DNA of 64,000 bases, taken from NCBI GenBank assembly GCA_025506515.1, contig CM046452.1, forward strand, positions 104,536,551-104,600,550. The letters are read 5' to 3'. Positions 22,801-34,502 of the stretch are shown piece after piece. Each line of letters starts with the position of its first letter. Position 1 is the first letter of the stretch. The notes under the pieces are model-generated. The model worked only from the letters and a program-made list of their open reading frames with translations. It was not told the origin of the DNA and did not search any database. A program made the position numbers and the translations under genes. The DNA comes from Flaveria trinervia. Lineage: Eukaryota; Streptophyta; Magnoliopsida; Asterales; Asteraceae.

Positions 22801-24541
22801 TGGTTAAGGGCTTAAGACTGCGTCAAAAGTCCAAACACTCGATTATTCTGGCTTGGGCTATCTTTCCTCCTTCACTATTTGGGCCTAGCCCAGCAGGTGA
22901 GCAATACAATTTTTAGAAAAGTATATTTGACATATATCTGGCGAGAAATCTCTCGTCTAGTCTAGAGTCTAGACACATTAACACATATAAATTACATGTA
23001 AGACCTAAATTAGTTAATATTAATACCATAACTATATTATTAATTTAAGGTATTTTCTCTTTCTTTTTTAAAAATTTTAAAATACAATGTCTTAGAAAAT
23101 TCTGAATATGACATTTTTTTTATCTACGTTTCAACATAAATTTTATTTAAAATTTGGCATGGTTATGTATAGTATATTTTTAGTTTTTAATTTTGTTTTC
23201 ATGTTCGTTAAGCCTCATTTTCACAAACATAATTTTTCTTTTAAATTTCGAATATATCATCATGACATGCTTATATTGCTGCATTTCGATATAAATGTTA
23301 TTCAAAACCGAGTTGTCGCGACATGTGATGGGATAATTAACATTAGAATTATTGACAATTAACAAAATCATATTAATACTATAGTGACATGCTTATAATT
23401 CTGCATTTCGATATAAATTCTTACTTGTCTCTTATAGTGTTGATAATTCTATTGCTAATATGTTTTTGTTCTGTATTCTCCCTTGTAAGGCATTAGTACC
23501 TTTCTTGTAGAGATTCGTTTAGCAAACATACTAATCGAAATGAACGAGTTGTTTTTAGGTTCAAAATACAACTTGAATCCTAACATAGGAATTTGCAAAA
23601 CTTTTGATTCGTTACTAAGCCCCACCTTCTAAAACAAAATTCATAGCTTCATCTTCACCCTTGAAAAAGTGGGTATCTTATTCCTTTACGTTTATGGCTT
23701 CCATCTTAAGTTCTATGCTTGTTTTGGTTTCAAAATACCCCCTTAACTTTGTTGCTTGTACAAATAAAACACTCACAATGCAAACCTATTGTTGACATTT
23801 TACTTTGACATGATTGCGACATGATAATATGAGCACATCATATCTAATCTGTTTAAGTATAATGGATAGTGTTTGGTTAAAATGTTTAATAAACAGGTTG
23901 ACGTGTAAACTCGTTTAGATAAACAAATAGTATTCGAGTTATTGATTAAATTTATGTATGTTCAAGTTCGTATCAATCCCTGTAACATGAATATATATTC
24001 AAGTAGTATTTGGGTTTGACAATTCAACCTGACACGTATTATTCCATTCTTGGCATTACATTTACTTTTAGCATAAACTAAGTAAAAGGTAAGCCAATAT
24101 TTGAGTAGAATTCACTTTCTTATTTTTATATACTATCAATTGTTTATCAAAAACATACGTCACTTCACCAGTTAAAGAGGTTGACTAAACCTAAACGTGA
24201 AATTTACAACCTTGAACTCTTTAGTATTTTTGAAAGAAAAAAAGATGTTATCAATGTGAAGGATTAAAAGGGTGGAGCAAGTTAATTGAAGGGTAGGGTA
24301 CAGATAGACTTTAATCAATACTATGCAAATTATTATATATACAATAGTAAAAACCAGAAGTATGTTAAATAGGGTTGAAACAAAATACATTAAAAATGAA
24401 TGTAACTTGTGTCTAAATGCAACAAATATGTTTTTAATTCTAAAAAGCAAAAGTAATGAAATAGAATAGAATAGATCCCTAAATATCCTACAATCTTATA
24501 TATGCGTTTACTTGTTGCAAGTGTGAATCCAAGCAATCGAG
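22801..24541. other. Intergenic region upstream of the small peptide gene
   Basis: AT-rich with no recognised gene. A short duplicated segment (GACATGCTTATA plus CTGCATTTCGATATAAAT) occurs at about 23264-23297 and 23385-23417. The final stretch contains TTATATATGCG at 24495-24505, a plausible TATA box for the gene at 24542. Confidence 0.45.
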
Positions 24542-24738
24542 ATGGAGAGAACAAAGCTCAATATGCTTCCTTGGTTATTCATCTTTCTCTTTTGTACCCA
24601 AATCCCATCAAGATTAGCTCGTGAAAACAAAAGCATTGAACATTCAAAAAGCCTACCTCTACTCCAAGAATCTCGTGGTAAGATCGCATACTTAGGCTTT
24701 CCGTCCTATTACATTGAAAATTTATATCGAATATGTAT

Positions 24739-24770
<32 letters not shown>

Positions 24771-25008
24771 CTATATCTATCGCGGTTGTTGGTTTGCAGG
24801 GTTGGAGACAGTGACTTTTAGTAGCGAATCCATAAAACATGATACGGTGGCGTTAGCAAAGGGAAAAAGTGGGGGGAAGGGAAGGGGCAGTGGCGGATCA
24901 ATAAATCATATTCCTCGTAAAAGCAAGGCATTAGCTGAAGCCCCTCATTGTTTGCTTGTCTTCATTATGGTTCTTGGTTCATGTATTTTTCTAATTGTAT
25001 TATCGTAA
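24542..25008 (+). CDS. Small secreted or membrane-anchored protein, family not recognised
   Basis: Two exons, 24542-24677 and 24800-25008, joined across a GT-AG intron that contains a TA microsatellite. The spliced frame is 115 codons including the stop and is intact. Visible parts of the 114-residue product: an N-terminal signal peptide (MLPWLFIFLFCTQIPSRLA, about residues 8-26); a polar middle with GLETVTFSSESI; a Gly/Lys/Ser-rich segment (GKSGGKGRGSGGS, about 67-79) and basic RKSK; and a strongly hydrophobic C-terminus (LLVFIMVLGSCIFLIVLS). A hydrophobic tail right at the end after a small-residue stretch could be a GPI-anchor signal or a tail anchor. A TATA-like box lies about 45 bp upstream. 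It may be a signalling peptide precursor or a small wall-associated protein. I do not recognise a named family, so no function is assigned. Confidence 0.72.
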
Positions 25009-27263
25009 ATTGTTACCATTTCAAAGAGCCACGAGAGGTGCCATTTTTATTTTCTATTTGTAACCGGATGAATTGTGATGTTATCTTAGTCTATTTCTAT
25101 GGGATTTTTAATTAGTTGAAAAAGAAGATGTTCCATACTAATATATACATATCTATAATCATGGTTTTCTATACATGATATGTAACACTTAGTAGTGAAG
25201 TCTCACAAATTGTTTATAACATAATATAGTTTTTTCTAATGATCTTTCACTCAACTAGTTGAGATGAGATACCTCAAGACTTCATTAAATAAAAGAATGT
25301 TTTAAGTTCATGAAGTCCTATATGTGATTAAAAACGAGTTTCAGGTTGAGATAGAGTGTTTTTTCTCACATATGTGAGTATCCTTTTGAGGACGGTCTTG
25401 GGTGAGAATATTTCTGAGGATGGTCTTGGGTTGCGTATTCGAGTAATGGAGACGATTAGATGGACCAGTAGCCCGTCAGTGATCCAGTTAGTCATTATAA
25501 AAAACATAATCTAGTTTTTAAAATCAGCCTGACTCACTTCAATATGAATCTGATTATGAAACAATTGCTTGTTTCTCACTAAACCGAGGATGATGATTTT
25601 CATTACCTATTCTTCTTCCGATCTTTTAAATCGAATATATTACATTAACAAAAATATAAAGCATAGAAAGAAAAACAAAATATGAAATTTGAGGTAGTAA
25701 AGTTAATCAATAAATGGTGCACGTCAATGAGATAACATCAATAAATCATTATTAGAGAGAAGAAAATTTTGGATTTTTGTAAAATCCAATCATTAGTCTG
25801 GTTCTTCCGTTCAACCTGTCCATTAATTATGAACGGTTTAAATTTCTAATAGTTCAAGAGCACTATCAAATATACAAACGGTTCAAAATACTAATAGTTC
25901 AAGAGTACTCTTAAAGTTCAGGTTCAACTCGTGTTTTTGGTTTGTCTCAACTTGAGCAAGCTAGTCTACTTAGCTCATTCTAAGACATTTATAAACATGG
26001 CTATCAATTACATATACATAGGTTATAATAAACATGAATGGAAGACATATGTTGCTTTACTTTATTTATTTCGCTATTTCGGCTTGTCGCATGCGTCCTT
26101 CACACAATAGTATGTAAGGCTGATATGTTTTTCTAGAATAACTCCTAATCAACTTGTAAGATTTTAACATTTAAACTCTCGTATCAATACAAGATATCTT
26201 AACACTACAACTATTCTTTAGAATAGAAATTTGATACGTTCCATTCAAATGAACATAAGATTCTTCAAGCAAACAAAACTTATATCTTACTTCTTAATAA
26301 ATGTAAATAACTAAAAGTAGATCAAACCCTAATAAACCAGAGGCAGTAAATTTTTTATCGGTTTTCAACACGTGAAAAGGAGAGGTAGTATCCCGCCTCT
26401 CACCGATTACCCACTAATGAGGGTGAGTTTTGAGGCAATTGGTATGTTATGTCATGGGATGTACCTAAAGAGCCATTCACTTCACATATGTTTCACATAA
26501 CCCCGATCATCCCCTTCATTTTATCTTATCCTTTAATTAACCCAAAATATATTTTCCCCCTGCCTTACACATCTATGATTACGCTCAAACGGTCACCTCC
26601 TTCCTCCCTCTTTCCTCACACTCGTTGAATCTTCCTCTAGCATACACTGCATGACCCTTAACACTTAGGGGGTGGTGTGTCACGCCCTTTGCCGTGGCAC
26701 CTTAGCTCTCATGCCTGAGGTGTGAGGGCATACTCAACGGTCTTCCTTGCTTAAATGCGATTTCCCATCTATATATACTTTTTAAGTTTTTAGAACACAT
26801 CCTAATTTACTCAACAAGTCACTTATAGAATATTGATCTCTACTATAAAAACAAGACCCTTACAACTCAAACGCTTTTAAAGAAACACATGATATAATTA
26901 GTTGATTTAGTTTTATTACATCTACTTTTCATTTGACTTTGTACGCGAACAATAATGAGACTGTTTGAAATTTTGTAAGCTAAATTCACATTGAGCTTCT
27001 AACAAGCTACAGATCAAACACTATCTAATTCAAGAACATTTAGGTATCAAAAATGTTTCTTTTTTACAATTTATTTTATTGTAATTACTATAGTATTAGT
27101 GCTAGCTGCCACACAACTGACCATTAGTTTTTTTAATGAAAAATCAAACAACATAACAAATTAATACTATTTTTTCAAATAATGTATTACTAATAGTTGT
27201 TTGGTTTCGTGGTAAGGATATCTTGCTTTAAGGGTTCAAATCTAGGTAGCAACTAATTTTTCC
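25009..27263. other. Intergenic region without recognised genes
   Basis: AT-rich. The section 26340-26760 is less AT-rich and includes GGGGTGGTGTGTCACGCCC-like sequence that may be an old element, but no ends were found. Short direct repeats occur (GGTCTTGGGTGAG / GGTCTTGGGTTGC near 25395-25435; TAATAGTTCAAGAG twice near 25850-25905). Confidence 0.45.
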
Positions 27264-27778
27264 TTTTTTTTCTTTGGCTTTGTATTTTTTATTGGTTAAA
27301 ACACATGTTTTTTAATATGAATTGGGTTTGCTAGAGTTTACTTATGTAACTTTTGTTTTTATTTTATTTTTATTTTTATTTTTGTGGTTTGTTTTGTTTT
27401 TCTTATAATTTTTTGGGCTTAACAAAATGATTATGTCACTTTTACGACGGAGTAGGCATTAAAGATTTATAAATGAGTGACAGTCGAGCGGTGGGTTTTA
27501 TGATAGCTACATGTTTTAGGATTTTTTTCTTTGGTTTTGTACTTTTTATTGGTTAAAACACATGTTTTTTAATATGAATCGGGTTTGCTAAAGTTTACTC
27601 ATGTAACTTTTGTTTTTTTTGTTTTTTTAAATTTTTGTGGTTTGTTTTGTTATTTTTATAATTTTTTGGGCTTAACAAAATGATTATGTCACTTTTACGA
27701 TGAAGTAGGTATTAAAGTTTTATAAAGAAGTGAAAGTCGAGCGATGGGTTTTATGATAGTTATATGCTTTAGGATTTT
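27264..27778. repeat. ~257-bp tandem duplication
   Basis: Two head-to-tail copies, about 27264-27520 and 27521-27778, share long blocks such as TTATTGGTTAAAACACATGT, TTTTTGGGCTTAACAAAATG and ATTATGTCACTTTTACGA, with scattered differences. Nothing in it looks coding. Just downstream is CACGCAACGCGACAGG, reminiscent of Helitron terminal hairpins but without a CTAG end. Confidence 0.75.
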
Positions 27779-28059
27779 ATGTTAGAACGAAAAATACTTA
27801 GGATTCTAAAGGAAAACCTCACGCAACGCGACAGGCCAAAATCTTGTTATCTTTACAAGTGAAAGAACGATATGCTTGAAGCGTGACATAAAATTAAATG
27901 CTGTATAAAAAAAAGGTCAATTAACATTTAAGTATAAGTTTAAAAAAAATCATCCACATTGACGAATGAGATGGTTAAGAACCCAAGTACAGTCAGGAAG
28001 ACGATGACGTGTTTCTTCCACAGTTATCCACCTCAAACGTTACACTCATTTACTCATCG

Positions 28060-28107
28060 CCACGTGTCCCCTCTCGAAATGACGTGCTTCCTTTTCCCTA
28101 TATATTC
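28060..28107 (+). promoter_or_regulatory. Promoter of the B12D/MLRQ-like gene: G-box and TATA box
   Basis: CCACGTGTCC (CACGTG at 28061-28066) is a G-box/ABRE-type core, which binds bZIP and bHLH factors. CTATATATTC at 28099-28108 is a good TATA box about 70 bp before the start codon. Position and spacing fit the core promoter of the gene beginning at 28175. Confidence 0.6.
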
Positions 28108-28174
28108 GCATCGGCGGTTTGTTAATTGTACAGATTATATTACAGATTACAGTTGCAAACTCCATCGTACTTCA

Positions 28175-30353
28175 ATGGCATTCAGAGCAACAGTGAGTAA
28201 AATGCATCAATTTGTTTAAATTATTACGTATCTCAACCATTGTTCATGTGTGTGTATGAATTATATGAGGAACAAACCTTTTGTTTCCCTGTGCGTATTG
28301 CAGAATTTGGTGAAATCGATGATGAATCGGTCAACAGGAAGCCGAACATTTGCTACATCAACCTCCGCCAATGTGAAGTAATGATATACTTCACTAGTTA
28401 CTCGCAAATTGATAATTCTAGTATACGTGTGTTTTCAGTTTGATGTTGACAACTGATAAGAGTGAGAATTTGGGGATAAACAGGTCGTTGAAAGGCGCAT
28501 ACGCACCGGTGTACATCTCGTTGGGGTTGATACTGATGTCGGTTAGCATCGGAGCGTTCACGGCGACGCATCAGTTAAAGAGGTCGCCGAATGTTTCGGT
28601 GAAGAAATCGAAGAGGGAGACTTTACCGGAGCTGGTGGAGCCGGAGAAGGTGGCGGAAGAGTCCGATGACTTCATTAAGAAGTCGTTCTTCAGGAAGATT
28701 GCACATGTGCAGGAAGCGGATCGTCAGGAGGTCATGCCTGACCCTATCCGTGGGGATACGTATGCCAAGTAAGAACCGTAAATTAAGTAAATACAAACAG
28801 TTTTTAATGAGTTTTACATCAACTAACTCTACCTCTACTCTTACCTGAGCGGAGGTCTAATGAACTTATGGTGGGTAGAGGGTTTTATCATTGTTACCTT
28901 GGTGATGGTTATCGATGTCTGTGTTTGTAAGTGCGAGGGCCTTTCAACAAAAGGTTTATCTGGGCCTTTCAACAACAGGTTTACCTGGGCGGTCGGTTTT
29001 AAAAATTATTAGTTGACCATTTAAAAATAAATAAATTCAACCGATTTCAACAGTCGGCCTTGGGTGATGGTTATCGATGTCCGTGTTTGTGGGTCCGAGC
29101 GGCCTTACACTAAAAGATTGACCTAAGTGATTGAGTTTAGAAATTATTCGCTAGCTTTTTAGAAATAATATAAAAAGATTTCACTCTTTCTTGTGTTGAA
29201 GAACCACAAGTTTAAAAATAAATAAATTCAACAGATTTCACTCTTTTATCTTGTGATGAAGAACCATAAGTTTAAAAAAATAAATTCAACAGATTTCACT
29301 CTTTTATCTTGTGATGAAGAACCTTAAGTTTAAAAATAAATAAATTCAACAGATTTCACTCTTTTATCTTGTGATGAAGAACTACAAGTTTAAAAATAAA
29401 TAAATTCAACAGAATTCACTCTTTTATCTTGTGATGTATCTTGTGATGAAGAACTTTAAGTTTAAAAATAAATAAATTCAACAGATTTCACTCTTTTATC
29501 TTGTGATGAAGAACCATAAGTTTAAAAAAATAAATTCAACAGATTTCACTCTTTTATCTTGTGATGAAGAACCTTAAGTTTAAAAATAAATAAATTCAAC
29601 AGATTTCACTCTTTTATCTTGTGATGAAGAACTACAAGTTTAAAAATAAATAAATTCAACAGAATTCACTCTTTTATCTTGTGATGTATCTTGTGATGAA
29701 GAACTTTAAGTTTAAAAATAAATAAATTCAACAGAATTCACTCTTTTATCTTGTGATGAAGAACCATAAGTTAAAAATAAATAAATTCAACAGATTTCAC
29801 TCTCTTTATCTTGTGATGAAGAACCATAAGTTTTGTGAGTTCGACCGTTTTTGCTATTTTATTTGGGATAAAGAACCATAAATTTGGGTTTAAAAATTAT
29901 TCGTTCAAAATAAATTAATTCTAACAAATTTCACTCTTTCCTACCATAAGTTTAGGGAGTTCGACCGTTTTTGTTATTTTATTTGGGATAAAGAACCGTA
30001 AATTTACTATAATATTTTGGGTTTTATCTTAGATAGAATAGAAGTAAGGTTTGTCTGCATTCTCTTAAGACCTACCAATATGTCCTTTCCGGTACCTTTG
30101 TTATGAATTTTGTTTTGAATTAGATTTTACTTGGTTATGAATTTTGTTTTGAATTAGATCTTACTTGTTATGGTAGTTGTAAAAGTTGACAAATTTAACT
30201 TGTGATTTTGGGAGAGCTAAGTGGATAATTGATGTTTGATGTTATTTTGGGAATTATTGCAGGCATCCCGAGCCTTACACGGAGTCGCTGAAATCAGTTG
30301 GAGTGGAGGTGGAGAAGAAGCCATTTGTTCAGACACCGCCACTGAAACATTGA
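28175..30353 (+). CDS. B12D/MLRQ-like mitochondrial inner-membrane protein
   Basis: Four exons: 28175-28192, 28304-28377, 28439-28768, 30263-30353. They total 513 nt, an intact frame of 170 residues. The N-terminus (MAFRATNLVKSMMNRSTGSR) is basic and hydroxylated with no acidic residue, as in a mitochondrial presequence. A single membrane helix follows (PVYISLGLILMSVSIGAFTA, about residues 50-70), then HQLKRSPNVSVKKSKRETLPE and a charged C-terminal half. The helix followed by a 'L-x-R-x-P-x-V-x-V-x-K-x-x-R' pattern resembles the B12D family (NADH-ubiquinone reductase complex I MLRQ subunit, PF06522), whose members are small respiratory-chain proteins. The similarity is by eye and the C-terminal extension is longer than in typical B12D proteins, so a complex I-associated role is inference. 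The last intron (1.5 kb) is swollen by a minisatellite. Confidence 0.75.
28870..29160. repeat. Dispersed repeat pair in the last intron
   Basis: Two related segments (about 28895-29015 and 29055-29155) share GGTGATGGTTATCGATGT, GTGTTTGT, CCTGGGCGGTC/CCTAAGTGATTG and AAAATTATTAG-type words. A third relative lies at 59630-59770. It is a dispersed element of unknown type that directly precedes the minisatellite. Confidence 0.5.
29160..29845. repeat. ~60-bp minisatellite with 250-bp higher-order unit
   Basis: About eleven copies of a unit combining CACTCTTTTATCTTGTGATG, AAGAACCATAAGTTT and AAAAATAAATAAATTCAACA. Variant types recur in fixed order (CCATAAG, CCTTAAG, CTACAAG, then a longer unit with a doubled ATCTTGTGATG). 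The whole four-unit block is repeated 250 bp later: the TTTAAAAAAATAAATTC variant occurs at 29271 and again at 29521. Fragments continue to about 30000. It lies inside the last intron of the B12D-like gene. Confidence 0.9.
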
Positions 30354-31404
30354 AGCTTCATTTATGAACATGATCTTTTTAATTTGCTTATCGCAAATTA
30401 TGTATAGGGTTTACGTAATGTAGTTTTGAACTGTGGCAAATAATTACTATGCAGGTGTTATGCTCTTAGTTGTTTGCATACTCGGTTATGACTTATGAGT
30501 ATAGACTTACTATTGATACTTAATAGCTGAGGGTAAGGTTATCAAGAGTGAGAGCGGGGTTCAAGGTTTTCACTTTTCATGTAGTCAATGTTCTAGTTGT
30601 GGTTCGAAGTTCACACGTCTTATAAGTACATTACTTATTGAAATTAGAATTTAGAACTGCATATCATTAAACTTCAGTTATTATTTTTAATTCCTTATTT
30701 TTCAGTTGCTTTCACATATGTAAAACTCTGAAAATTTGGTTTTCTAGAGTATCTCAAGATTCACCCTATAAGTAACAAAATCATACTCACCAACTTCACT
30801 TGCTTTTATGGGGGCTCACAAGATCCCTCATTTAAGTTTGGGCTCTTAGAATATGGCGCCTTTGGACAAATTTATTTATTATTACGGGTATAAGTAAATT
30901 ATTTCTTATGGTATCCAATACCATAACGACATCGCTTGTTTGAGTTAAAATGAATACGTTTTAGGAATCTGGTTTTTTATTAGCACACTAACACGAACAT
31001 AACTGCAAGAGAAACACGCGTGCTATATTGATGTGTTTCGGTCGATGTGACTTACGTTTATGGGCTGCAACCAGTGTAAACTGGAATTATAATTACAAGA
31101 GATATGAATATATGGAGAGGTAGATCTAGGCCTATAGGGTTATAAACCTTAAGAGCAAGAAAACTAAATGGGCCCAAATAATGAAATTGAATTAGTGCCG
31201 GATCTTGTCTCGAGTCTTCAGTCTTCATTAAACCCGAGCTCAATCAAGATTTCACAAATCCATGATGAATTTGATTCGGAGTTTTGTCAGTGGGTACAAG
31301 AGTCCTTGTTCACATATAGATGTCATGAGCTCCATTCGATTCACACTACCCTCCAAACCCGCCCTGCGGCTAAAAGGCTACCAACATCAGTTCCTCATCA
31401 GTCA
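30354..31404. other. Intergenic region between the B12D-like gene and the hAT element
   Basis: No gene recognised. The plus frame starting at 31168 runs from ordinary sequence into the transposon and has no family resemblance. It may be a relic interrupted by the transposon or chance. Confidence 0.4.
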
Positions 31405-31614
31405 ATGAGCATTAGAGGTGGGCAAACCGGGTTTTGGGCCGGACCCGGAACCGGGTTCGGTCCGGCCGGGTTTTTTTAGAACCGGGTTGGGGTGTACCGG
31501 GTTCGGGTTCGGGTCGGGTTGGACATACTAAAAACCCTACCCGGCCTACCCGGTTCGGGTCGGGCCCAGAACCAGGTACAACCGGGTTTTTTTTTACTGT
31601 TATAATTGCTATTA

Positions 31615-31767
31615 ATATTAATATTTTTAGTATTATTATTATTATTATCATTAATTCATTATTATTATTATTATCACTAATTCATTATTATAATTATTAT
31701 TATTATTATCATTATTCATTATTATTATTATTTTATTATTATTATTATTATCATTAATTCATTCTTA

Positions 31768-31798
<31 letters not shown>

Positions 31799-31837
31799 CA
31801 TTATTCATTATTATTATTATTTTATTATTATTATTAT

Positions 31838-31872
<35 letters not shown>
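31615..31872. repeat. ATT/TAT trinucleotide tract
   Basis: About 260 bp of (ATT)n with CATTAATTC interruptions lie just inside the left arm of the hAT element, downstream of its transposase gene. It is likely unstable in length and hard to assemble exactly. Confidence 0.9.
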
Positions 31873-31875
<3 letters not shown>

Positions 31876-31975
31876 AATTTATAACAACATTAAAAAGACA
31901 TTTATAACTCATTAATTTATTATTTATTTATTAAAATAACTTAAAAAATACATTAACGAATCAATAACTAATCGA

Positions 31976-34046
31976 CTATTTTCTTCGAGAGGCTTCATCA
32001 AATGCTAATTCTTCGTCGGATATACCAGAAGATACTCCTTCTTCTACCTCTTCATCGTGTACTTTACATTCGATTGCAATTTCGTCTTCAAGATTTGTTT
32101 TGTCTTGTATACGATCCATCGCGTCTAAGTGGTCTTTTAAACAAATGCACATCTCCACCGCTTCCGGAGTTAATCTTGTTCTTCGTAATGATAATACCCT
32201 ACCACTAAGAGAAAACGCAGACTCCGAAGCTACCGTAGAAGCTTGGACGCTTAGTAAATCATGGGCCATAGCGGAAAGAATTGGAAATTTGGATTCCTTT
32301 CCTTTCCACCAAGCCAAAATATCAAATGCATGATAATCTTGAGTACTCATAGTTGAAATAAAATTTGACGTACTATATATACCAAGTTCGCTTGTTGGGG
32401 CGTTACCCCTTTGACGTTTAGCCGTCACATCCCGAACAACATTCAACATAGTCATAACGGGGTCTTTAAACGAGGTACTAGCACTTGAGGTTGATTCTCT
32501 TTGCGTAGTTATATTTACGTTAGGTCCATATTTATTTAAATAAAAATTATAAATAATTTTCAAACTTGTATTAAAAACTTCTTTTGCCTCGGTTGAAAAA
32601 TTGGGGTTTTCGTCATGTATATCCAAATTGTCATTTATCTCGTCTATTAAACATTCTACCCCCGCAACATTTAAAAAAAGATTTAAAGCAGCGGCACAAG
32701 TAAAAACGGGTGGTAACTCAAGAAAATATTTTTTAAACTTGTCTTTCATTGGTTCTATCATTTCTCTAACATACTATTTTTATTTTGAAAATTTTTAAAA
32801 TTCAAAGCCATGAAATATAATTCTTGAAGCACCGAATAACTAGTGGGATAATAAACTCCCGATAATTTTGTAGTTGAGTTTTTAAACACCTCAAGAAATT
32901 CGGATAAATGTTCAATATTTTTCCAACCCAAATCCGGAAACAGGTCGGCTTCGCAATTATCCGAAAGACTATTATGAAAAGCTTTTAAAGTGCCTTTTTG
33001 TTTTAAAGCACAATCAAACATATGACAAGTCGAATTCCACCTAGTAGGTACATCCCAATTAGGCCCTAAAAATCTAGATTCTGTATCTTTACAAAGTTGT
33101 TTATAATCTTGATATCTTTTTCTACTTTTTTTAAAAACGTCGTGTAACATAAATCGAAAAGCTTTTATAAAGCTATCAACAAATGGTACGGATAGACCAT
33201 CTTGTACTACTAAATTAATAATATGTGCAACACAACGAGTATGCAAAAAATCACCATTTGCAATCGGAAGATATTTTAATTTTAATTTTTCAACCGCGGT
33301 TGTGTTGTTGGAAGCGTTATCAAATGCCATTGAAAATATTTTATTTTGTAAATTAAAAGTAGTTATTACATTATCCAAAAAGTAAAATAAATACTCTCCG
33401 GTGTGTGGATACGGAAATAGATCAAATGCAATCGTACGTTTCATCATTTGCCATGAACTGGGATCTACCCAATGAGCGGTGACGCAAAGGTACGATTCGG
33501 GCAAACGTGTGGCGCCGACCAAACGTCACTAGTTAAGTTTACATCGGTATTTAAATTTTCAAATAATACAATTAAATCATTTTTTGCTTGCTTCCACAAT
33601 TTTAAACAATAACGTCTAAGTGTAGTACGACTTACGTGAGTGTAACGAGGTTGAAGCGTCTCTCGAATTAAGTTGGTTAACCGAGGGTTGTCAAAGTGAT
33701 TGAAAGGCAAAGCTTCTTGAATCACGAACTTTGCCATTCGATCTCGAACCCCATTAACGTTGTAATTAAAGATTCCACCGTCTCCACTTAATTGTCTTTG
33801 TTGCGAATCCGGATTACTTTTCAACGACTTACAAAACTTTCTGGTAATGTGTTTGTTTAAAGTCGTGTTAGAATCTTTAGCAAGTAAAGCTCCACAAAAC
33901 TTGCAACGAGCCTTTACAGATCCGTCACTCAACTCAACCATATCCCAATTGCACCAAACATCCATGTTACGATTGTGTGGAAGAACACGAACGACGGTTG
34001 GAGAATTCGATGAACCTTGACCAACGGAAGATTGAGAATGAGCCAT
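31976..34046 (-). CDS. hAT transposase, zinc-finger BED type (two one-base frameshifts)
   Basis: The gene runs from ATG at 34046 to a stop at 31976. The span is 2071 nt, two short of 691 codons. Domains in order: a BED zinc finger (WCNWDMVELSDGSVKARCKF, with CKFC and then HITRKFC; about residues 30-75); the hAT RNase-H-like core with LTSDVWSAPH, carrying the first Asp, SMAFDNASNN, carrying the second, and RCVAHIINLVVQDGL; a DUF4413-like region; and the C-terminal dimerisation domain (FDILAWWKGKESKFPILSAM, ASTVASESAFSLSGRVLS). The closest named plant relatives are the RICESLEEPER/DAYSLEEPER and 'zinc finger BED' proteins. The frame is lost near 33506 and near 32770, each fitting one missing G on the coding strand. 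No nonsense substitution was found, so the gene may be intact in reality. Confidence 0.88.
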
Positions 34047-34502
34047 ATTGAGATTTGAGAATAAACGAGAGTCAACGAGACTAAACGAGAGTAAACGAGA
34101 GTATTGTTTGCGTTTTTTGCGTATGTTTTTTTGTGTTTGAAGCTTGGGTACCTTACCATATCAACCCACACCTATTTATACTTGTTTTAGAGGCAAAACA
34201 ACCAAAAAAACGGTCACAATTTGTCCCCAACGGCTATATAGCCGTTAAAAAACGGCTAGAAAAAAAAAACGGTCGAAACCGGGTCCGACCCGGGTTCAAC
34301 CGGTTCGGGTCCTGTTCGGGTCCGGGTCGGGTCGGGTCCGGTTCCTATCATTTCCAAACACCCCAAACCGGTTTGGAACCGGCGGTTTTCACCGGGTACG
34401 AACCGGGTACACCCGGTATCGGGTTGTACCCGGACCCGGTTCCGGGTCGGGTACATTGGGTCGGGTCCGTACCCGGTTTTTATGGTCATGTCTAATGAGC
34501 AT

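Larger units (their letters stand above)
31413..34494 (-). mobile_element. hAT transposon, complete, 3082 bp, with 8-bp target duplication
   Basis: The element starts TAGAGGTGGGCAAACC and its other end, read on the minus strand, starts TAGACATGACCATAAAAACC. It is flanked on both sides by ATGAGCAT (31405-31412 and 34495-34502), a perfect 8-bp duplication diagnostic of hAT insertion. Both subterminal regions (about 31425-31590 and 34265-34480) are packed with CCGGGT, ACCCGG and GGTTCGG words, the presumed transposase-binding sites. A single intronless transposase gene lies on the minus strand. The perfect target duplication and near-complete gene point to a recent insertion. Confidence 0.92.

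Noticed and set aside
22574..22807. Repetitive open frame encoding GSHFFNYL-type repeats
   Set aside because: It is produced entirely by the 24-bp array, and a one-base change in T-run length shifts its frame. No signal, domain or promoter is visible.
31168..31479. 103-codon frame entering the hAT element
   Set aside because: The last third is transposon subterminal repeat. The remainder has no recognisable domain, and joining it across the hAT site does not produce a familiar protein.
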